A stretch of DNA of 64,000 bases from DASWJS01 sp036397035 (lineage in GTDB: Bacteria > Actinomycetota > AC-67). The DNA lies in contig DASWJS010000019.1 of assembly GCA_036397035.1 (NCBI GenBank), forward strand, positions 14,528 to 78,527, given 5' to 3'. Positions 43,207 to 54,877 of this stretch are shown piece by piece (position 1 is the first letter of the stretch; each line of letters starts with the position of its first letter). The notes under the pieces were generated by a model. The model had not been told where the DNA came from, did not search any database, and saw only the letters and a list, made by a program, of their open reading frames with translations. The position numbers were made by a program, and so were the translations under genes.

Positions 43207-45695
43207 GCCGTGACCTCCGTCACCTGGATCGCGGTCGCGGCCGGGTCGATCGTGAGCAGCTCCGCGGCGCGAAGGCCGCCGTCGAAGCGTGCGGGCGACG
43301 CGCCGAGCACGCCGGTCGGCGGAGCGTCCTGGCCGGTGAACGCCAGCCGTTCGAGCCGCACGCCCACGACGCCCGGCTCGCGCTGGACGACGGCGACCAC
43401 GCCGGACTCGGTCACCGGCCGGGCGGGGTCCCGCGCGTCGAAGCCGTACGCCGATCGCAGCGCCGCTTCGACCCGTGCGCGGACGTCCTCGAAACGATGG
43501 CCGGCCTCGACGACGATCGCGGCGCGCAGCTCGAACGTTCGCGGCTCGTGGCCGAGGACGACGAACGGCAGGCGCAGGTCGCTGCGATCGCGGATCGAAG
43601 AGGCGAGGTTGGTGCGGACGACCTCGGCGGGAGGCTCGCCGCCGGTGCCCGAGACCGTCAGGACCACGGTCTGCGCGTGGCCGTCCCACACCCATGCCGC
43701 CCCGGCCTTCGTGATGCCCGTGAACGCGCGCGCGTAGCCCTCGAAGTCCAGCAGCGACACGACGCGGTCGAGCGCGAGCACCGCGAGCGGCGCGTTGCGC
43801 CGCGTCTCGTCGCGCTTCTCGGGATCGGCGCCGCCGGTTGCCGGAAGCGGGTTCGTCGCGGCCTTCAGCCCGAGCGGGCGCGTCAGCGGCGTGTCGAGGG
43901 ATCCCGCCGCGAGGTTGCCGCTCGTCCCGAGCCCGGTCCGGTACGTGGCGGCCACGTTCTGCCGGCGCGTGGGGAGGCGGGCGCCGAACTCGCCGTCGCC
44001 GAAGCGGATCCGCACCGTTCCCTCGGCGTCGATGCGGACCTGGTACGCGCGGTCGTCCGGACCCGCTTCGTTCAGGAACGGCCGCTCTTCCCACGCGATG
44101 TCGTCGACGCGAACCTCCAAGGTGGAGGTTGCGCCGCCGGACTCGGCGCTTGCCAGGTAGGTCAGCGGCGAGCCGCGCAGCTCGAAGGTTTGGAAGGTCT
44201 TCGACGCGTCGCCGCCGCCCAGCAACTCGCGCTTGGTCTCGCCGTGCGTCGCGCGGGCGACGTTGGCACGGACCCGCACCGTCGCCGGGTCGTAGGTGTT
44301 CGCGAGCGCGGCGGTGAGCACGAGCACCGACTCCGACGCGCCCGGCGTCACGGTCTTGACGGCGCGCGCCTCGGCGAGCGGGGAGTCGTCCCCCGGCGCC
44401 GTCCCGGTGACGACGACGGTGCGACCCGGCTCGATCCCTTCGACGCGCGCGGCGAGCGTGAGCGTGTCGCCCTCGACGGCGTCGGTGACCGGTGTCGCCG
44501 CGATCGTCAGCTCCTCGCTCTGCGCGTAGACCGACGTCGTCCGCACGAGGTCGTCGAAGGGATCGAGGTCGCCGTCGGCGAGGGCGAGCCGGGTGACGCG
44601 CGCGGCGATCCCGTAGTCGCTGCGCGCGATCTCCTCCACCGATTCGGCCGTCGAGAGGACGGCGGCCGTCCCGGCGGCGACGACGACCCATCCACCGGGT
44701 CCGACGCTCGGGTAGAGCGCGTTCAGGTCGACGGATCGCGTCGTGCCGGGCGCGACGACGGCGAAGGTCGGCCATTTGTCGCCGGAGGAAGCACCCTTGT
44801 TCTCGAAGGCGAGGATCTCCGCCGGCGCCTTGCCGGCGTTCGCGATCGCTTCCTTGAAGGAGTCGAGGATGGTCTCGTAGCTGGGGGCGGCGGCGCCGAA
44901 GGGAGCCGCGCGCACGCGCAGGGCGAACACGCGCGCCGCCGCCGGCGCCACGCTCGAGTTCCCGGCGACGATGCTCGCGCCCAGCTCGACCTTGGTGATC
45001 GCGCGCTCCTGGTCCGGGATCACGCGCGCGACGCGGTGCAGGTTCCACGCCGTGCTCGAGGAGTCCTCGAAAGGCTCGCCGACGATCAGCAGCACGTCGC
45101 CCGCCTTCACGTCGACGCCCAGCCCCGCCAGGTAGATCGTCTCGGCGTCGGGGGACGGCACGATCGCCTGTGACGTCCGGACCGGGATCGCGTTCCACGC
45201 CGGTCGCGCCTCGATCTCCTCGACGGTCTCGAACAACTGCGCCTTCTCGCCGGGGCCGGGCGTCGACTGGATCTTCAGGCCGGCCTCCAGCGTCACGCGA
45301 TCCGGCGCGCCCGGCGTCGTCTCCATCTCGAAGGCGACCAGGGTCGCGGCGGCCGCGCCGGGTCGCGGCTCGTACCCGATCGTGCGCGCGAGGTCGAGCA
45401 CCGACCGCTCTTCCGTCGCGGTCCGCAGGTAACCCTCGTTCGCGATGCGCTCTTGGTAGAAAGTCAGCACGTCCAGCGACGTCGCCCAGGCGTCGAGCAG
45501 GGCGGCCGACCAGTCCCCGGGCGCGCGCACGTCCAGCGAGCGCAGCTCGCCGCGCCGCGCCGCGGCCTCGCGCATCCGCTGAAGGAACGTGCCGTGCTCG
45601 CCCGCGCGGTAGCGGATCGCCGGCAAGCCGGGCGGGTTGGCCGCCACCGCGTGCGCGCCGCTCTCGCAGCAGTCGCAGGGGACCCCGGGGCTCAT
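43203..45695 (-). CDS. Baseplate J/gp6-like protein 2 (Afp12-like), 830 aa
   Basis: A Cys-rich N-terminus (CDCCESG) precedes a gp6-like wedge protein. It shows the family entry ALLDAWATSLDVLTFYQERIANEGYLRTA and the C-terminal VRIRFGDGEFGARLPTRRQNVAATYRTG ... NPLPATGGADPE block. Such proteins form the iris ring of contractile baseplates. It is a paralogue of the next gene upstream (43 percent or so of motif positions look shared by eye in the C-terminal block, not computed). ATGA overlap with its upstream neighbour. Confidence 0.88.
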   Translation of the reverse strand: MSPGVPCDCCESGAHAVAANPPGLPAIRYRAGEHGTFLQRMREAAARRGELRSLDVRAPGDWSAALLDAWATSLDVLTFYQERIANEGYLRTATEERSVLDLARTIGYEPRPGAAAATLVAFEMETTPGAPDRVTLEAGLKIQSTPGPGEKAQLFETVEEIEARPAWNAIPVRTSQAIVPSPDAETIYLAGLGVDVKAGDVLLIVGEPFEDSSSTAWNLHRVARVIPDQERAITKVELGASIVAGNSSVAPAAARVFALRVRAAPFGAAAPSYETILDSFKEAIANAGKAPAEILAFENKGASSGDKWPTFAVVAPGTTRSVDLNALYPSVGPGGWVVVAAGTAAVLSTAESVEEIARSDYGIAARVTRLALADGDLDPFDDLVRTTSVYAQSEELTIAATPVTDAVEGDTLTLAARVEGIEPGRTVVVTGTAPGDDSPLAEARAVKTVTPGASESVLVLTAALANTYDPATVRVRANVARATHGETKRELLGGGDASKTFQTFELRGSPLTYLASAESGGATSTLEVRVDDIAWEERPFLNEAGPDDRAYQVRIDAEGTVRIRFGDGEFGARLPTRRQNVAATYRTGLGTSGNLAAGSLDTPLTRPLGLKAATNPLPATGGADPEKRDETRRNAPLAVLALDRVVSLLDFEGYARAFTGITKAGAAWVWDGHAQTVVLTVSGTGGEPPAEVVRTNLASSIRDRSDLRLPFVVLGHEPRTFELRAAIVVEAGHRFEDVRARVEAALRSAYGFDARDPARPVTESGVVAVVQREPGVVGVRLERLAFTGQDAPPTGVLGASPARFDGGLRAAELLTIDPAATAIQVTEVTA

Positions 45696-48130
45696 GCGCC
45701 CCCCTGCATCCGGATCGCCAGGACGCCGCGCTCGGGGAAGCTCGGGTCGTTGTCGCACCGCAGGATCTCGAGCGGCGCGGCCGCGATCACGCCCGCGCCG
45801 CGCTCGTCCACGTCGCTGCCGAAGCGTTCGAAGCGGATCGCCCGCGCCCAGACCACGCCCGGCTCGCGCATGGCGGTTTCGACGATCGCGCTGAGGTAGA
45901 CGGGCCGGCCGAGCGTGAGGTTGTCGGGATGAAACATGCCGAGCCGGCCGCCGGGCAGCGGCCCGGATCCCAGCTCGTCGAGCAAGCGCCGCTGCACGTC
46001 GGCCGCGACGACGCTGTCGTCCACGCAAACCAGCAGCTCGATGTCGAGGGCCACGGCGACGGCGTTCACCACGCGCACGTCCCTGCCGGCCATCCGATAG
46101 GGCTCGAGGTTCGCCGCCATACGCCCTGCGAACGCATGGTCGACGCCCCCGCCGCCCGCTCGATCCACGGTGACGAACGCGGTGTGCCAGCTTCCCGTCC
46201 AGCGGATGCGCGCGCCGGCGCGCTGGACCTCCGGCGATCGCTCGGCGATCGCGGCGTAGTCGGCCGCGGTCACGGCCCGCTCCGGGCGCCGGAATGCGAC
46301 CGGGGCGCGGATGCGCGCGCGCTCGATCGACTCGGGGTCGGTCCCGCCGCGTGCGGGCAGCGGGTTGCGCACGCCGGTGATGCCGCCGCCGCCGAGGACG
46401 ACGCGCCCGAGCGTCTCCGCGCCGACGTTGCCGGCCGACCCGTTGCCGATCCGGTAGGTGGCGGTGAAGGTTGCTCCCGGCGTGGGCGCCCGGCCGTTCA
46501 GCCCGTCGCCGAACCGGATCGCCGCGCGCCCGTCGCCGCCCGGGTCCACGACGAACTCGGGCGTGAAGCGGCCGGAGGACATCAAGTCGGCGGCCGGCCT
46601 CCACAGCGTTCCGTCGTCGCCGCGGATCGAGGCGGCCGGCAGCGCCGCGCGGGCGTCGGTTTCGCTTGCGGCCGTCGCGGACGATCGATCGAGCGGCGAG
46701 GTCGATGCGACCGGCGATCGCGCGAGTCGCGGCCGGTAGACGCCCGACACGGGCGCCTGCGCGGGGACGAGCGGCTCGACCACGGTGCGGCCGTGATCGG
46801 CGAGCGCGACGTTGCCGCGTGCGACGCACACCGGCCGGACTTCGCGCCCGCCGTCGACCGGCACCGACGCGGTGACGCAGAGCGGGAAGGGCAGCGCGTC
46901 GCGCGCGGGCCAGGCGATCTCCGCGACGGGCGTGGCGTCGAGCGGATCGGTGGTCACCTCGACGCTGCTCAGCCGCACGACGTGACGGCGCGTCGGGTCC
47001 GCGTCGCCCGCGGTGCCGGTGACCGGGCTGATCTCTTCTTCGAACAGCACGAAGTCGCCGGGCGCGAGCGCGAAGCCCGGCTCGACGACCAGCGTCGCGC
47101 TCGTCGCCCCCGCCGGCAGGCAGCAGTCCGCGTCGGACCACGGATGAAACTCGATCCGGTTGTGCGCCGGCGCGAGGCGCACCGGCCGCATCGTCTCGAA
47201 GACCACCGGGCGCCCGGCGGCCAGCACCTCGTCGAGGTCCTGGGGGCGGATCTGCACGCGGACGTCGTCCGCGCTCGCCGGCAGGATCGTCGTCCCGGCG
47301 GCGAGCACCGGCGGCGCGGCCGCGCCGACCTCGAAGCACACCCACGCGCGGGCGTTGCACCCCTCGCCGAGCCGGTAGTCGAGCAGGCGCGCGTGGCGCC
47401 GAACCGACACGCGATCGCGCGCCGTCTGCAGGGTCGATTCGGTCGCGATCGCATCCTGCGCGTAGCTGATCCGGTCGGCGACCGCGGCGAGCATCTCGAC
47501 CATGGTCACCCCGAGGTCCGCCGGGTTGCGGTCCGACCACTCCGGCAGCAACGTCGTGATGCGGTCGAGCATCAGCCGCCGGAATCCTTCGTAGTCCTTC
47601 GCCAGGTAATCGATCAGCGGCGGAGGGGACCCGTGGACCGGGCACGTCCGGTCGCCGCCGCAGTCGAAGGCGCTCTCGCACTCGACCTTGAACGAGAACG
47701 CGACCTCCGACAGCACCGGGTCGAAGCCGAGCGAGCGCGGCGGCGCGTCGTCGGCGGCGCTCGTCGCCAGGGCGAGCCGGTAGGTCGAGTAGTCGCCGGC
47801 GGAGTCGGTGCGGACGACCAGGACGCGGTCGCCCTGCGCGATCCCGCCCGCGAGGGCGGCGTCCTCCGGCGTCGCCGGCGGCGACGCGACCGCGTCCGCG
47901 CGCGCGGCCCACACGACGTGGACGGGCACGCGCTCTCCGCCGTGCAGGCGCACGTTGTCCTCGGTCAGCGCGGGAATCGGCTTGACGAAGCGAACGATCA
48001 GCGTGCGCTGCGGCTCGACGCCCGCGGGCGCGTCGTGGTCGAGCACCTCCAGGAAGTCGATGCCGTTGAGCGTCGCGTGGTCGCGCACGGCCGCGAGCCG
48101 ACGCTCGTTCCGGCAGCGGTAGGCGGTCAC
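45692..48130 (-). CDS. Baseplate J/gp6-like protein 1 (Afp11-like), 812 aa
   Basis: GTG start overlapping the gp25-like stop. The landmarks are DYLAKDYEGFRRLMLDRI and PEWSDRNPADLGVTMVEML in the N-terminal half and IRFGDGLNGRAPTPGATFTATYRIG plus NPLPARGGTDPES in the C-terminal half, all typical of the baseplate J/gp6-like wedge protein. A GGDRTCPVHG segment with paired Cys and a CDNDP near the end are visible. It should heterodimerise with the adjacent paralogue in the baseplate. Confidence 0.88.
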   Translation of the reverse strand: MTAYRCRNERRLAAVRDHATLNGIDFLEVLDHDAPAGVEPQRTLIVRFVKPIPALTEDNVRLHGGERVPVHVVWAARADAVASPPATPEDAALAGGIAQGDRVLVVRTDSAGDYSTYRLALATSAADDAPPRSLGFDPVLSEVAFSFKVECESAFDCGGDRTCPVHGSPPPLIDYLAKDYEGFRRLMLDRITTLLPEWSDRNPADLGVTMVEMLAAVADRISYAQDAIATESTLQTARDRVSVRRHARLLDYRLGEGCNARAWVCFEVGAAAPPVLAAGTTILPASADDVRVQIRPQDLDEVLAAGRPVVFETMRPVRLAPAHNRIEFHPWSDADCCLPAGATSATLVVEPGFALAPGDFVLFEEEISPVTGTAGDADPTRRHVVRLSSVEVTTDPLDATPVAEIAWPARDALPFPLCVTASVPVDGGREVRPVCVARGNVALADHGRTVVEPLVPAQAPVSGVYRPRLARSPVASTSPLDRSSATAASETDARAALPAASIRGDDGTLWRPAADLMSSGRFTPEFVVDPGGDGRAAIRFGDGLNGRAPTPGATFTATYRIGNGSAGNVGAETLGRVVLGGGGITGVRNPLPARGGTDPESIERARIRAPVAFRRPERAVTAADYAAIAERSPEVQRAGARIRWTGSWHTAFVTVDRAGGGGVDHAFAGRMAANLEPYRMAGRDVRVVNAVAVALDIELLVCVDDSVVAADVQRRLLDELGSGPLPGGRLGMFHPDNLTLGRPVYLSAIVETAMREPGVVWARAIRFERFGSDVDERGAGVIAAAPLEILRCDNDPSFPERGVLAIRMQGGA

Positions 48131-48489
48131 GGCCCCTCCCGCGTGAAGGCGTCCACACGCTGCTCGCCGGTCGCGAGCAGCGTGTACTCGACCGTGATGC
48201 GCAGCGCCGAGTCGTCGCTGCGCACCTCGACGTTTGCGACTTCGATCTCGTCGGCGAGCCACCGCTGGAGCGAGCCGTGGATCAGCACGCGCGTGGCCGC
48301 CGCGAGGTCCTCGCTGTTGGGCTCGAAGACGAGCTGCAGCACGCCGCAACCGAAGTCCGGCCGGTTTACGCGCTCGCCCGGGCCGGTGAAGAGCACCTGC
48401 TCGATCAGGTCACGCGCGTGCTCCGCCTCGCCCGCGGTGTTGCTGCGACCGGTGCCGGCGAGCCGGTAGGGATAGTCGAGGTGCGTCAC
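48127..48489 (-). CDS. gp25-like baseplate wedge protein, 120 aa
   Basis: GTG start on the previous stop. The sequence DLIEQVLFTGPGERVNRPDFGCGVLQLVFEPN is the core of the gp25/lysozyme-like wedge family, which nucleates sheath polymerisation on the baseplate. Length is typical. Confidence 0.92.
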   Translation of the reverse strand: MTHLDYPYRLAGTGRSNTAGEAEHARDLIEQVLFTGPGERVNRPDFGCGVLQLVFEPNSEDLAAATRVLIHGSLQRWLADEIEVANVEVRSDDSALRITVEYTLLATGEQRVDAFTREGP

Positions 48490-48821
48490 GTCGCCACCGC
48501 CCGCGGCTGCGTCGTCGCGATGATCGGAGGGCCTTGGGGGATCTGCTCGGCGCTCAGGCAGATGCCCGTCGTCGTTTGCAGGATCGGCGGAGCGCCGTTC
48601 ACCAGCGTCCGCACCGCGGGCGTGGTCCACTGCACGCGCACGCACGGCTGCGGCTTGCCGTTGGGCAGCGTGAACAAGCACCCCGCCACGAGCGACTGGC
48701 CGGCCATCGTCACGACCGGCATGCCGCTCGCGAGCACGCGCGCGTTGGGCGTCGCGTTCTGGACCTGCCCGCCGTGCGGGCACATGGCGACGGCGCCGAC
48801 GTGGAAGAGAGGTCCGGGCAT
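48486..48821 (-). CDS. PAAR-like spike-tip protein, 111 aa
   Basis: A compact Gly/Pro-rich protein with CPHGG near residue 14, GMPVVTMAGQSLVAGCLF and a terminal Cys that together fit the metal-bound cone of PAAR/DUF4280-type tips. It lies directly downstream of the gp5-like spike gene, with 8 bases between them. It should cap the spike and may carry or contact effectors. Confidence 0.82.
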   Translation of the reverse strand: MPGPLFHVGAVAMCPHGGQVQNATPNARVLASGMPVVTMAGQSLVAGCLFTLPNGKPQPCVRVQWTTPAVRTLVNGAPPILQTTTGICLSAEQIPQGPPIIATTQPRAVAT

Positions 48822-48829
48822 CGACGCTC

Positions 48830-49363
48830 CTACGTGATCACCAGGGCGCCCGCGTTGACGGTCACCGTCGGTCCGGTCATGACGATCGAGGCGCCCTTGC
48901 CGTTCTGGATGTAGATGCCGGTGTCGTTGACGATGAGCGTGGCGCCGGTGGCGCTCTTCAGCATGATCCCGCCGCTCGGTCCGGGCACGTCGCTGACGAC
49001 GATCCCGTTCTGCAACACCGTTTGCGTCGCGAAGCCCGAGAGCCCCGGCGGGATGAGCCGCGCGAGCGCCGGCACCTCGCCGGGGTTCCCCCAGTAGCCG
49101 CCGACCCAGATCGGGTAGTCGGGGTCGCCCTGCTCGAACTCGATCCAGACGCCGGCGCCGATCGGCGGCACGGCGAACGTCCCGGTCTGGATGCCGGCGA
49201 CGGGCACGCAGGGCATCGCCCAGCTCGACGGCAGAATGGTCGAGACGTCGGGGACGATCACCTGGATGCGCCCGATCTGCATCGGGTCGACGTTGTTCAG
49301 GACCGTCGCCCGGTACTTGCCGTAGTAGCGACGCGTCTGGGTCTGGGTCTCGGTCGCGCTCAT
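48830..49363 (-). CDS. gp5/baseplate-V-like spike protein, 177 aa
   Basis: The N-terminal YYGKYRATVLNNVDPMQIGRIQVIVPDV and the WVEFEQGDPDYPIWVGGYW-type segment (WIEFEQGDPDYPIW here) identify the OB-fold of gp5/VgrG. The C-terminal repeats (GIMLKSATGATLIVNDTGIY) form the triple-stranded beta-helix spike. ATGA overlap with the hub gene. It is short because the gp27-like hub is encoded separately. Confidence 0.9.
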   Translation of the reverse strand: MSATETQTQTRRYYGKYRATVLNNVDPMQIGRIQVIVPDVSTILPSSWAMPCVPVAGIQTGTFAVPPIGAGVWIEFEQGDPDYPIWVGGYWGNPGEVPALARLIPPGLSGFATQTVLQNGIVVSDVPGPSGGIMLKSATGATLIVNDTGIYIQNGKGASIVMTGPTVTVNAGALVIT

Positions 49364-50490
49364 GCCGGCACCTTGGGAAGGGTCGAGATCAGCCCGTTTC
49401 GAGCCAGGGTGAAGTCCTGCTTGTACTCGCCGCGCTTGATCCGGTGGGTGACGCTCTTGACGTAGTGCAGCCCGTCGAAGGCGAGCCCCGCGCCCCGCAC
49501 GCCGACGAGCTTGCGCGCTTGGAGCACGCGGCCGTACCGGGCGACGTCGAGCGTCCCGTTGCCGGTCACGGTGTCGGCCGTCTTCGAGGCCTTCGCGAGT
49601 CCGATGAGCGCGCCGCGGATCGGCGAGTACTTCGCCGTCCCGGTGATGTGCTCGAGCCGCTTCGGGATCGCCGGGACGATTCCGAGCGGAGGGTTCAGCG
49701 GGTTGATGTCGGGGATGGGAATCGGGATCGGCACTTTCGAGTTGGGCTCCTGGATGTAGACGATGGGCAGCTCCTTTCGGTCGGGCTCGTAGGTGAACTG
49801 CAGCGACTCCACGTTGGAGTGCGCGTCCATGTCCAGGTTGAGCGCGGGCTGCGGCACCCCGATCTTCAGCTCCGGCCCCCAGTACGCGAAGCTCGTCCCC
49901 GGCGCCGGGCCGGGGTTCATGGCGAAGACGTAGCCGACCTCGTCTGCCAGCGAGCGCACGTAGGCGAGGTCCGTCCCCTGATGGCGCGGGATGCGATCGG
50001 TCGGGATCGGCACGTCGATCAGCACGCTCGGGATGACCATCGGCAGCACGCCGAGGAACGCGTACTTCGCGCAGATCAGCGCCACGCGCGCTTCGGCGGG
50101 CATCGCCGGGTAGGGGATGCCGCTGAAGTCGATGAAGTCCATCGCCTTCGTGAGGTCCTCGCCGGTGACCGTGAGCGTCGCCTGTCCCGGCCCGGACCCG
50201 GGCGTGATCTGGTGGCTCGTCATCACGCCGTCGATCAGGACGTTGGGCGTGCCGTTCACCGTCGCGACGATCACCACGCGCACGATCGGGATCGCGGACG
50301 TGCCGCCGGTGACGAGGAACAGCGTGTGCAGTGGCGACCGGGTGCTGATCGTGAAGGTGAGCTGGAAGCCGCTCGCGCTGCCGGACGCGGTCGTCACCGT
50401 GATCGACTGGAGCGCGTCGAGGACGTCGCGCGACACCGGGATCGGGACGACCGGTCCGATCATCAGCGACACCTGGACGTCCCTGATCAT
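49360..50490 (-). CDS. Baseplate hub protein (gp27/Afp8-like), 376 aa
   Basis: Matches the phage late-control D/gp27-like hub domain: two tower-like beta domains with FQLTFTISTRSPL near residue 40, a GEDLTKAMDF segment, and GTDLAYVRSLADEVGYVFAMNP in the middle. It forms the trimeric hub joining tube and spike. A Pro-rich stretch (PIPIPIPDINPLNPPLG) separates the two halves. ATGA overlap with the LysM-like gene. Confidence 0.88.
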   Translation of the reverse strand: MIRDVQVSLMIGPVVPIPVSRDVLDALQSITVTTASGSASGFQLTFTISTRSPLHTLFLVTGGTSAIPIVRVVIVATVNGTPNVLIDGVMTSHQITPGSGPGQATLTVTGEDLTKAMDFIDFSGIPYPAMPAEARVALICAKYAFLGVLPMVIPSVLIDVPIPTDRIPRHQGTDLAYVRSLADEVGYVFAMNPGPAPGTSFAYWGPELKIGVPQPALNLDMDAHSNVESLQFTYEPDRKELPIVYIQEPNSKVPIPIPIPDINPLNPPLGIVPAIPKRLEHITGTAKYSPIRGALIGLAKASKTADTVTGNGTLDVARYGRVLQARKLVGVRGAGLAFDGLHYVKSVTHRIKRGEYKQDFTLARNGLISTLPKVPA

Positions 50491-50852
50491 GCCGGCGCTC
50501 CCGGTCCCGGGATGCCGGCCGGCAATGTGATCCGCACGGCACGGCCCGCTTCGTCGGTGAGCTGGTCCGGCCAGCGCACGCCGTTGGCGTCGCACAGCAG
50601 CCAGGACATGAGCGGGTCGCCCAGCTCTTCGGCGGCGAGGGTGTCGGGACGGTCCCCGCGAACGACGCGGCGGACCCGCACGTCGTCGAACTGCTCGGGC
50701 GGCGGGATGAGGCGGCGGCGGAAATAGCGGATCGGACGGCCGCGCGCATCGACGCCCTCGGCGACGGGGACCTCGCGATAGCGGCTGTTGGGCGGCAGCT
50801 CGTCCGCGGGCGGGCCGTTGCCGCCGAGCAGCGCCTGGAGCTGGTCGCTCAC
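50487..50852 (-). CDS. LysM/tail-X-like small baseplate protein, 121 aa
   Basis: GTG start on the previous stop. After a charged N-terminal half (RPIRYFRRRLIPPPEQ) comes a LysM-like unit, RPDTLAAEELGDPLMSWLLCDANGV, which resembles the DRLDxIAxxxLGDPxLWWxIADAN core of tail-X/LysM proteins that thread between tube and hub in contractile machines. The remaining 25 residues are Pro/Gly-rich. Confidence 0.78.
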   Translation of the reverse strand: MSDQLQALLGGNGPPADELPPNSRYREVPVAEGVDARGRPIRYFRRRLIPPPEQFDDVRVRRVVRGDRPDTLAAEELGDPLMSWLLCDANGVRWPDQLTDEAGRAVRITLPAGIPGPGAPA

Positions 50853-51496
50853 GGCAGCCCCCCGATGCCGAGCTGCGACAGGTCCGCGCGCGGTGCGCGT
50901 CCCGCCAGTTGCTCGCGCGCTTGGAGCGCGGCCATGAACGTCCCGCCCGCCCGGTGCGCGAACCCGACGTCGTGAACGCTCAGCACGCGAAGCGCCATCG
51001 TCAACTTGGCCCTGATCGGGTTCAGCAGCGGATCGAACGCCTCCTCGGTGACCGACAGCTCCGTGATCCGCACGGGAAGGACGCGCGAGCGACCCCACAC
51101 GAACAGCGTGAGCGGCGCCTGCATCGGCACGATTTCCAGCGTCCCGGACCGAGCCAGCCGGTCGTTGGCTTGAAGCTGCCCGCTGGTGGGCGAGACCAGC
51201 GCCTCCAGCACCGCGATCTGGGGATGGAGTCCGACTTCCACGGTGGTCGCGTCCGCAGCCTGCAGCCGGTCCGTCGCATCCATCTCGGCCTCGACGCGGA
51301 TCGTCTCCACCGCCGGCGCCTTGATGCGAAAGACCTCCGACCGGTCGCCGCCCTCGGTCCCGAACGACTGCAACTGGAAGGACCGCGCGAGACTGTCGGC
51401 GTTGTACTGCAACGGGATCACCCGCAGCACCGATCCGCCGCTCGCGTCCACGACGACGATCCCCCCCTTGACGAGCCGCGGCGAGATCCCGCTCAC
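50849..51496 (-). CDS. CIS tube-domain protein (Afp7-like), 215 aa
   Basis: GTG start overlapping the stop of the 77-residue gene. The N-terminus (LVKGGIVVVDASGGSVLRVI, then PLQYNADSLARSFQLQ) and the EVFRIKAPAVETIRVEAEMDATD block match the CIS tube/Afp7 family, which forms the first layer between hub and tail tube. The C-terminal part (FDPLLNPIRAKLTMALRVLSV) is also typical. Confidence 0.87.
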   Translation of the reverse strand: MSGISPRLVKGGIVVVDASGGSVLRVIPLQYNADSLARSFQLQSFGTEGGDRSEVFRIKAPAVETIRVEAEMDATDRLQAADATTVEVGLHPQIAVLEALVSPTSGQLQANDRLARSGTLEIVPMQAPLTLFVWGRSRVLPVRITELSVTEEAFDPLLNPIRAKLTMALRVLSVHDVGFAHRAGGTFMAALQAREQLAGRAPRADLSQLGIGGLP

Positions 51497-51722
51497 GACA
51501 GGCTCCTTGCGACGCCGCGTGCGACGGCTGCGCCGACGGCGCCGGGTTGCGGCGAGCCCGCGTCGAGCTGAAGCCGCGCGATCGACCGGGGCACGATCGG
51601 CCCCGCCGTGCGGAGCGCGCCCGCAAGGTGTTCGCGCAGGGCATGCTCGAACGCCTCCGGCGCCGCGCCCGGCTCGACGACCAAACGGTCGATGTGCACG
51701 TGGACGACTCGTTCGGACGCGC

Positions 51723-51726
<4 letters not shown>
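51493..51726 (-). CDS. Small eCIS-associated protein, 77 aa
   Basis: A 77-residue frame with 4-base overlaps on both sides. It starts with VVHVHIDRLVVEPG, a strand motif that recurs as VVHVTIGRIEVRA in the 271-residue linker protein of the same operon. A helical middle and PRSIARLQLDAGS follow. Small proteins of this kind accompany CIS ATPase genes, but I know no assigned function. The shared motif suggests both bind the same baseplate or ATPase surface. Confidence 0.75.
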
Positions 51727-53626
<1,900 letters not shown>

Positions 53627-53630
<4 letters not shown>

Positions 53631-54877
53631 GGGAAGGTCACCGTCGGTCCGGTCGGGTCCCCGTTCGCGTCGGTCTGCGGCACGCTCTCCGCGCCGTCCA
53701 CGAGGACCTGGACGACGTAGGTGCCGGCCGGCACGCCGGCTACCGGGATCTGCATGACGTCGCCGTCCGCGTCTCGCTCGGGACCGGCGAACAGGAAGCG
53801 CTGGACGCCGGTGCCCGGCTGCAGCAACAGCAACGCCACGCTCTGCCTGCGATCGATCGTCACGTCCATCTCGGCGCGCACGCGCCTCGCGCTCGACGGC
53901 CCGGTGAGACTCGCGGCCTGCACGACCGGGTGGAGCACGAACGTCGCCATCGGCGAGATCTCCGTCGTGTGCGGCGAGGGCGGGTCGCCGAGCAGTCGCT
54001 GCGGGACGACCGCGAGCGGCTGCTCGCCGGCCCGCACGTCCGCCGCCGGCGCGGCGCCGATGGCCACGCGCACCTCGTCGGGACGCGCCGCCGCCGCCGC
54101 CACGTCGGCGCCGAACATGCGCACGAGCGTCACGTCGCCGGCGAGGTCCGTGCCCGCGATCGATAGCGTGGAGCCGATCGTGATCGGCTCCGCCGCGTCG
54201 GGGAAGGCCCGGACCGACTCGATTCGAGGTGCGCGAACGGGCCCGGCGACGAGGCCTCTGCGCAGCACCGGCCGTGCGGGCTTCGGCGCGGCAGATTCCT
54301 CGATCAGCACGACCGAGACCTGGTAGGCCATCGAGAGCTGGTAGGGGGTCTGGAAGAAGACCGACCACAGCTTCGACAGCTCTTCGAGGTCGAGCGTCGC
54401 GGGCCGCACGACGATGTGCTCGACCTGACCGGCGAGGTCGGTGTCCTTCAGCGCCGCGTGAACGGGCAGGGTCGGCAGGGGCGGCGCGGCCGCGGCCTTC
54501 ACCGCCTCGACGTCCGCGTCGGTGATGCCGGGCCGAGCGTGCAGGGTGCGCACGACCGATCCGAGGATGCGTTGCGGCTCGAGCTTGCCTTCGTCGCCGT
54601 AGAACGTCAGCAGGTAGTCCAGGTCGAGCCCGATCTGCGGGCGCGTCATCAGCGAGCCGTCTCGACGCCGGGTCGGAACGTCGTACGCACGGAACGCGGG
54701 GGAGGGCGACGTGCGATACAGGTACACGCCCACTCCGGGGTCGGTGACGGTTCCCGCGGGCTTGGCGCCGGGGCGGTCCACCGTCGCCTTGGCACCGGGC
54801 ACGTCCTCGTCGAGCTGCTCCTGCAGGATCCGCTGGAGCGCCGCGGTCACCGTCGCGATCGCGAGGAAGTTGCTCAT
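53627..54877 (-). CDS. DUF4255 (Pvc16/Afp16-like) tail-terminator protein, 416 aa
   Basis: The N-terminal 190 residues (FLAIATVTAALQRILQEQLD, GVYLYRTSPSPAFRAYDVPTR, LDYLLTFYGDE) match the DUF4255 family, whose members cap the distal end of the sheath-tube. The rest consists of two Ig-like beta domains (RPVLRRGLVAGPVRAPRIES onward), an extension seen in several actinobacterial CIS cap proteins. ATGA overlap with the linker gene. Confidence 0.88.

Noticed and set aside
37468..48469. Large plus-strand frames (37468-39495, 39883-43737, 45170-48469)
   Set aside because: They are antisense to well-supported injection-system genes, are Arg/Ala/Gly-biased and lack family motifs.
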